From the NCBI GenBank assembly GCA_036850595.1, contig CM072161.1:2408801-2472800 (forward strand): a DNA stretch of 64,000 nucleotides, in the 5' to 3' direction. Shown in pieces: positions 37,701 to 46,700 of this stretch. The notes beneath the pieces are model-generated. The model was given only the letters and a program-made list of their open reading frames with translations. It was not told the origin of the DNA and made no database searches. The number at the start of each line of letters is the position of its first letter. The stretch's first letter is position 1. A program made the translations under genes and the position numbers. Source of the DNA: Rhyacichthys aspro (Eukaryota; Chordata; Actinopteri; Gobiiformes; Rhyacichthyidae).

Positions 37701-40700
37701 CTAGTATACAGTGTCAAAAGCGAGTAGAAGTGAGAAAGAGGCCATTATTAAGGGGCAGTGTCGACAGACAGCTTTGTTTGAACATAATTTAAGCATGTGA
37801 GAGTCTTATGAGAGAAGTGCTGTCAGGTGACCACAGTTACGCAGGAATACAAGAGTGAAGTTGCAAAGTAGTATGTTTGAGGCTATGTTTAAAGTATTTT
37901 TGCATTATTAAATTGCATGGAATGTTTTGAAAGGCTACAAGGTGCACACTGAATCTTAATAAAATTACAGAAATGTAATATGAAAAGACACACACTGAAA
38001 ACTTCTGAAAAGAAAGATTTAGGGTGTATTCACACCTGCTTCATAGAATTTGCACCAAAAAGCCTAGGTCCACTTAGTGTTCACAACTGACATTTTAAAC
38101 TGAACTCATTTTGTTTTGTTGATTGACAACACTGTTCTGGCTCTTTGTTTCCACTCTTGGGAAAGCTTAAAGTTACATGATGTTTTGTCGCCAAAAACAT
38201 CACAACACTCTTCCTGTTTGGGCTATTTTATACGTCCTGGTCTGTTTGAGGTTCACATTTTGATCAGTCATTACCAGAGTTCAGTTAGAAGCAAACCAAG
38301 ACCCTTGTTTTGAAGGGGTATCAAAATATCTCTGGTGACAGCGAGTGAGCGAACTGCACTCACAGAGCAACTGCCCAGTTTGTTTTAACCCCAATGTCTG
38401 TTGAATGTTTGATTGGTTGCCTTCTCTTGTTTATTCTTCAAAGACAAAACAGATGCACCTATTTTAAAATGATCCAAGAAATGCTGAAATAAAGACACAC
38501 AACATTAGACTAAGAAGCCAATACAATCTTATCTAGAATCTAAAGTCTAGATCATCTGAACACAACAATATCCTGCATGTATACTCTATTCATAATACAT
38601 AAATATACTCCTTTCATATTGTATATTCATAGTAATTTTTGTAGTTGAACAATCTTAACAGACAAGACAATACTGCAGCAGAGATTTTCTTCTCTCCGTT
38701 GAGGGCACTCTAAAATGTACAACACTGTAAATCCGTTGTTCTATCACAGTGTTTCTCATCACTGCACCCAAAGGTCTCTGTGAAATGTAATGCTCCAGTC
38801 ACTGGCTTTGTCAGACCTATTAGAAAGAAGATGAGTCATGCTGCAGTTGCCTAGGAAACCATCAGTAGGATAAGAAGAGGTGAAATTGGACAGTCCACAC
38901 TGATTTATAGTGTAAACTTAAATAAAAAAAGAATACATAAAAAAATAAATAAATAGTCATAGCATTTCTATCACATCTAAATAATCTGCATGTACAACAC
39001 AGGCAATAATTGCAAAGACAAAGTTTTTCCCGGAAAAATGCAGAATAATCAAATAATCGAAGCAGGAATCAGGAATGACATCACCAAAGAAAACTACTTT
39101 AAGTCAAGTTGAACAAGACAACCACAATTCTACTCTACAATGCTTGAGACAGAATGCAAAACAAATGTGCCACTGTGCACATTTGTAATAAATGGCAAAA
39201 ACTTATCAAAACAAAGAGGCTATTCCGTTTTATAAACTTGATTCAAGCTACAGCCTAAAATGAACAAAAACAATGCAAGATGAACAGACATCAAAGATCT
39301 GATTTCATATGACCCCATACTTTGGGACCATTTGTTTGGGAACAAGGAGGGCACAGTAAATAACAATTGTATCATGGTATTACATTTATTTAAGTCTAAA
39401 GCTTAACATTTATTATTTTATGAAAGGAGACATTTGTTAATTTTTCTACCTACCTAAAGATTGGTTTATACCAATTAATTACACTTCCTTTGTAAATAGA
39501 TCTGCACAATATTAGAAAAATATGCAATAACTACTTATCATCTTAGTTTGTGTTCATGGTAAGCTCTGGACTTTGCCTTCCTTATACCTTCCTTGTTAAT
39601 TGAGTCACACTACTATACAAGCTTTTATCATTATGTGATAAAGCATATATGTGTAAGAAGGAGAGAAGTAAGAAACTATAATATTATGAAGTCATTTGGC
39701 ATAAAAAATAAGTTTTGAATTCCTTGGACTAATTATATGGGCGCACCTTTGCTGTAGTTTCCTCGTTTCCCAACTTGACTGAATCTTCCAAGTTCTGTTT
39801 CTCTGTCATGGTCCTCTCCAGCTGATCATTGGCCTGTCGGAGCATCTGCTGCAGTTTCTTCACCTGGGAGACATTAATATAGAAAAAAAAATCTGAATTT
39901 ACCCATCAAGCTGTTTAATTTGGCACACTAAAAGCGGTAAAAAGACAGACCTGATCCCGTGTGTCGGCCTCCTGTCCTTGGATGGCCTGGAGCTGTTTTT
40001 CATAGTTGGAACACAACTCACAACGCCTGCCAAGCTTCCTGCCAGCATTCTTCAGCTAGAAAAAGAACAACAATTAAATTAACGAACAATGCTTTCTACT
40101 TTTTAATTTTCTCCTGCTATGCCCATTTGTCCTTTATCATATATCATTTGCCACCATTACAGATTGTAAACATACTCAAGCTGACATTGGTGTTTGAATA
40201 GAAACTTTTGAAGATTTAGATATTCAATCTATTAAGGTATATAGCTATTTCCAGAAGAATTTGTTACACTACCTTTGTGCACTGACAAACTGACCTTGAT
40301 GGGTGCAGAAAGTCATATTTTTAGTTGGATCTGTTCTGCTTACCAACTCTTCCAAAGACAGGTTTTTGTTAGTGTTACCATATCAGTTAAGAAAAGGTTT
40401 CGGTACGGCATCTTGACGTTTGAAGGTGAATATGTTTCAAAAATTGACTTGTGTTAGTAAAACACCCAACAGAAATTAGAACACTGCTGACTTTAGTAGT
40501 TCAAGTGACTTGTGAGAAAATTAAAAATCAGTTCATAGACTCAGTAGTAATATATATAATTGAGCAAATGCCCTTGCTGTAAATTCCACAATAAAAATAA
40601 AAATTAGTGGCCAAAGCAAGCTCCCAACAAGTTGTAAACCCTATTCATACTTATTCCACCTTCAATCCAGTAAAATTTGGAATAATTAACAATTGTTTTC

Positions 40701-43700
40701 TTTTGGTATGACCCTCTGAGGTGTAATCATAGGTCATAGGTGCATTTCTTTAATCTGTCTGGTGGAGCACCTCTTGTTGCAGCAGGTTCCACTCGCTGTC
40801 GCTGACCAGTCTGTAGCCTGAAGGGGGCAGGTAGGCCGTGTCTGGGGCCTGAGAGATACTGGACAGCAGCGAGGCCGTCTCCTCCTGCTCAGGGGTCATG
40901 GCCTTTATGGCCTTCTCTTGGTCTTTAGTCAGTAAGAAGTGGCTGGCTGTGAGCTTGATAGAGTTGAGGGATGAGGTATCCCCAAAACTAGTGTCTGTGA
41001 CCCCGTCTGCCCCCACCAAGGGCCCAAAGTCCGACTCATCCAAGTGGCTGGCCGACTTCGCTTTGTGGTTGTGGCCCCCCAGGCCCTGCTGTGCGGACAC
41101 CGAGGAGCCCAGGCTGTCTGTGGACTGGACTCTCCGCAGGTTGTCCTTGTAGGGGTCCACGGGGGTCCCGGCCCCCACATCAGTGTCTAAGGAGTGCATA
41201 GAGCCATGGCCACTATGGTTGGCATGAGCCTGAAATGGAACAGACAGTGCCTTTACATGGAGTTGAATAAACCAATTATTAGCCTGTTCTTGGTTTTGAT
41301 CATAGTTGTTAGAAAAATTGTGGCATTAGTGAATTTTTTGTTTCCTCTCAAAATGCACAGTTACAGATATGTAAAATTTAACTAAAGTCTTACCTAAATA
41401 AATGTATTCGTAAAACCATTGTCACTAATTTTACCTTGACAACCCCCAAACTGGACATAAAAAATATAAATGTTTTTGGTAAAATGTAAAATGTCTGTTA
41501 TTTTAACTTGATTCTATCTATCATTTGAAAGAAATACTGTGTGCTTGTGCTAGGGTTTTTAGATATGATTTTCACTTGCACAAGAACTGAAACCCTGAAA
41601 AAGTGACACAAATGCACATGCGCAGTGCTTTCACTTTCTGAACAATGCCACAGCACTAGGATTATATTCCTCAAGGTCATGAGTAAAGCCTCCACTTTGG
41701 CTGTTTGGAGTTCAGGTTTCAAAGAAGGATAGGGAATGACCTCAGAGGATAACAGGCTGCTCACATCTCCCTGAGGGACAGATCACATGACATTACCTCC
41801 TCAACGCTCAGGAACAAGTCTTCTGTGGGCTCTGTGTTGTCTGCTCCCTCGTCCTCGTGCAGATCCTTCACTTGGCTCAGCCTCTGCTTTTCATCCTCCT
41901 CCTGAAAACAACAACATCCATCACATATTGCACAAATAAATGTAGCCACATTCAAAACAATGGGGCACTGTTGCTTTCCAATTCACAGTACAAGCTTTAC
42001 TGAACGCACTGCTGCACCCTTCAGTCAATAATGTGGTAAACACTGGCTTTCATTTACTTCATTGATCGACATAACATTACAGGGGTTGCACTATTTTGTG
42101 GAGAGCATTTTCCAGGATTATTCCAAGCAATTACAAGTTTTTTTATTTAATCAAGCTTTATTTATAAGGGTTGATTAAATTACAAACAAGACCTGTATTA
42201 GGCAACAATATGAGCAATATATCACTAAAGAAACTAACACTTGCTATCACAGTGATTCTAACATAGAACCTTTATTTGACAGTAGATTGACAGGAAACAG
42301 AGTGAAAGAAAGGAGTGACATTGGGCAAAGGTCCCAAGCCTGAATCAATCCTGGATCACCCGAATATGCGGTATGTGCTCTAACAGGTGAGCCACCAACT
42401 AATTAAACTAATGGGAATAGTTACAGAAGAAGAGTTAGGCTAACAATAAACTACACTCATTAGCACAATTCTGAGCATTCATTTCTTTCAGTATAAACAT
42501 CTACCTATACCTAAACTAAACCTATAAGTAAACACATGGTAGTCAGTCGTGCAGCATTATTGTTGTTCAACTACATTTAGTAGCTTGTTTATCATTCTTG
42601 ATTGGTCATTGGACACTTTTCTATCCTCTTCTATCTTAACACATCCTGCTGTAAAGCAATTTAGCAGTTCAGCAATAAAAAGCAAACCAGCTTTTGTGAT
42701 ATTGAACACCTAGGGTTAACATCTAATCCAGCTTCACTAGTGGGCTCTAAATGGATCTATATTTCTCCACACTGCGTAAGAACCCTGAACAGTGGTGCTG
42801 TGTACCTGGTCTTTCTTCTTTATCTCCTCCACCTGACGAAGCTGCTCGGACGACAGCACACTCTCTATTCTCTGCATGTCTCTCATGAGAAGGCGCTGGG
42901 ACTCCAGGAACTGGTCATTGGCTCGCTGCCACGTGTGTTTGAGCTGGTTGTGCTGCTGTCGCTCCAACTCTAACTTGTGACAGACTAAGACAAACCAAAC
43001 ATAAAAAAAATTAATAGGGGACAATAGGGCTTTCTCAAATCTCACTCTAAATATTTCTACATGGTGTAATACCTTCATGGAGTTCTTTGCGTAGTTTCTC
43101 TGCGTCTTCCTGCAGGACAGACTTCTGAGTGTTCAACACAGCCACGTACATCTCCAGGTCAGTGCGACAGGACTTCTCAGCTTCAAGAACATGGTTGAGC
43201 TCTTTCACCTGGGAACACAAATGCAACAGGGTTAATAACCCTTCCAATAACATAAGTAATGTCTACTAGAAATGTCTTCTTGGTGACATCTTAGACCAGA
43301 AAACTAACTCTAAATTATTAATAGCAGTAAAAGTACAGATATTTACTTAATCAAATGATAGGGCCTTCCCAACGTTAGACTCAAGGTCAGTTTTCACACA
43401 AAATGTGTGATGATATCAGATCTGAGGACACATTTGTCCTGGGGCATGTCTGTGAGACAGCGACATTCACACACACTACATGATCTTTAATGGAAAGTTC
43501 TACATCACAGAGGAAACAATAAATAAAGTTGTACCACAGACTTTAAGGTTTAACTGTTGATTTATAGTAAATCATTGAATCAGAAGTTCCAGTTCGCTAG
43601 CTGTGTATCTTAGAGCAAAATGAATCATCTCAGTATGACTAAGATGAATACACATTGTGCTAGACAGGTACCGAGAGAAAAGAGACTGAAATTCAAGGTC

Positions 43701-46700
43701 TGAAAGGGGCCACAAATATTTTTTTCCTAAATCTGATGGTTTGTTGCTTGTACAAGTGGCATGTATGTAATAAATGAGCATGTACTAACTGACCTTTGAG
43801 GCCTCTAGCTCCTTGACCCTGTCCTCTGCTGTTGCCAGTTTGGCTTTCAGTGCTGCAATCTCCTGCTCCATGGGCATCACCACTGAACGCAGCTTCTCTG
43901 CATCCTCCTGGGCCTGGAAGAGATTTAAAACAGATTTATTTCCTAGTCTGATATTTTACATGTGCCTACAAATAAAGTAGACTGAAAAAGTATAAGACAC
44001 CCTTAACACTGTCAATTTATATTGCGGTAGTTCACTTGCAGAGTTAATTGCATTAGAAAGGGCAATGCTAAAACAGTCCGCTGGTCTAACCTTCTTCATC
44101 TCGTCCTCCAGGTTCTCCTCCTCCTGGCCCCCCGTGAGGCGCCGCCGCAGGTCCCCCACCTCCCTCTCCATTGCCTCTCGATACTGATTCCACTGAGCCC
44201 GCTCCTGCTCCAGACGCTGGTGGAACTGGACCTCATACTCACGCACTGTGTCTAATATAAATAAGGGATTCAGATAAGAAACACCCCCTGCTTTAAAGAT
44301 TTAAAGGTATGTCAGTTTCACCGCTGTCACCCTTTTCCTTTATCTGTTTAGTCATGATTTGGTTATTTGTTTTAGGTCTGGTCTTTTTTGTGTTTTGGGT
44401 ATTTGAGCCTAGTTTCCGTCCTTTCTGGTGGAGCTGCACAATATTAGAAAAAGCATGCCATAAGTGATAACTATTAAATATTAAAATTTGACACAGATGT
44501 AGAAAATAAAAAGAAATATAATCTATTTTCTATTTTTATTTATTTTTTTTATTGCTATGTTTGGACCATGATTTTGAGGCAAAATCCATCCCATGGAAGA
44601 ACATAACATTATTATGATATAACATTATTGCGATTCGGATATTGCAATAAATTTCAAATACTTTGCACTACCCTCTAGTAGTAGCTATTTTGGTGATTTC
44701 TTATAATAATTCCATTCTTTTTTTTTAGTGTCTTTTTTACTTTTCTTAGCATAGTGTCTTTTTTTATTGTTTATTACTCCTGATCATTTCCAATTTCCAA
44801 AATAGGGGTGTGCACAAATAGTCAAATATTCGATCTGCCATATTTATTTGAAAAATAAAAACACTATTTGAATTTCTGTGATTTTTTTATTTTATTTTTT
44901 TACTGGCCATAAATTAAATAAATTCATAATATGATTCATAAAATGCTACGATAACAAAAAATAATGGAAAATACCACTAATCGACAATTCACTGAATCTG
45001 CTGTCAATTATGTATGTAATTGGGATTTATGTCTAAACCACCAAGTCACTATGACTCACTATATCACTATTTTTATTTATTTTTTGTCAACATCATGTAA
45101 ATTTAACTGATCACTCTCAAGTTGTGTTATTTGTTGCTCCGTCCAACATTGAAGAGTTGAGAGCATTCTGTAATTTGTAGCCTTTAGCTTCTTTAGTCTA
45201 CAATTTCTAAGCAGCTAAACCACTCAGTAACATTACCTACACACTCACTGACAGCATACACACAGTCAAGCAGTTGTTGTTATAGTATATATGTTATTTT
45301 CAGCATCTATACATCTTGACCAGGCAGATTAAAAATACACTGAGTACACAGGGGTGTTTGACACTAAATGATGCTGACAGTAAACATTTTTCACATCTGT
45401 GCTCAGAAAATTAATAACAGCCTGTCTTGGTCTGACAGAGAGGTCACTCCGTTAATGGCCCTCTGGGTAGACTAACTGTTTTTAGAGCAGGAAATGATTT
45501 CTGTTGTTTATTGTGCCTCCAGGTCATACAAGAGGAAATGAATAACTAGGTGTGAGCAGGTCTTACCTTTCATAATGGCCTGTAATGAGGCCACCTCCTC
45601 CTGCCACTGACTGCGCACTTGGTCGATGGCCTCCTGCTTGGTGTTTTCGGACACAGTGGCCACAGCTTTGATAGTCTCTATCTCGGACCGGGCCTGGACC
45701 AGCTGGGCCTGGACTGAGTTGAGCTCGGCCTGGGCCACGTCCAGCACTGAGGTCTGCCTCTTCAGCTCCTCTGCAAAAACAAACAAGACCGCTTAAAGAT
45801 CAACATAAGGATTGGCATGTGGCAGCCTCCACAGTACATCATCATTTAACAAACACATCAGCTGTACTACAATAATACATAGTGAAAAATTAATATCACT
45901 ACAAGAGATCAGTGCTTTTCTTTTGGCCACCTACTGCTACTAAGAAACAAATTGGAGTAACCATAACACCAGAAGAACTGCTGCCGTTGCTCCTATGCCT
46001 TTCCTCCAGATTATGACTTTGTGTGCCCACTGGCCCCTCACCTTCCTTGGACAGGTAGAGCTCCTTGAACTTGGCCCTCTTCTGGTTAAACTCGGCCTCC
46101 AGCTGTTGCTTGAAGCGGATGAACTCTGCCCTCTCCTGCTCCAGCGCCGCCACTCGCTGCTCCAGCGCTTCTGCAAAAACATGGCAAACCATTTTTTTGA
46201 GACTGAAGCATGCAGTGGTCAAAGCAACTACTGTAACAGGTTTAAAAACAAAGAATGTAGGAATTTTTTTTTTCCGCCCCCTTGTAGATTTCTTTTCTTT
46301 TGGCTCATTTGTCACACTTAACTGTTTCAGATTATCAAACAAATTTAAATATTAGACAAAGATAACTCAAGTAAAGACAAAATGCAGTTTTAAGTAATGA
46401 TAGTAATGATTTATTTAAGAGAAAAAAGCTATACAAACCTAAATCATGAATTAACTGTGAATAATCAATTTTTTGGGGAAAGCTAAGTTCAATTTCACCA
46501 GCCACACCCAGGCCTGATTACTGCCAGACCTGTTGAATCAAGAAATCACTTAAATAGAACCCATCTGACAAACTAAAGTTGGCCAAAAGATCTCAAAAAG
46601 CAACACATCATGCCACAATCCAAAGAAAACAGATGAGAAACAAAGTAATTGACATCTATCAGTCTGGAAAGGGTTACAGAGCCATTTCTAAAGCTTTGAG

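Noticed and set aside
45899..46342. Long minus-strand frame extending upstream of rabep1 exon 2
   Set aside because: The extension beyond 46170 runs through a splice acceptor into the Tc1-like element; only the exon part is coding.
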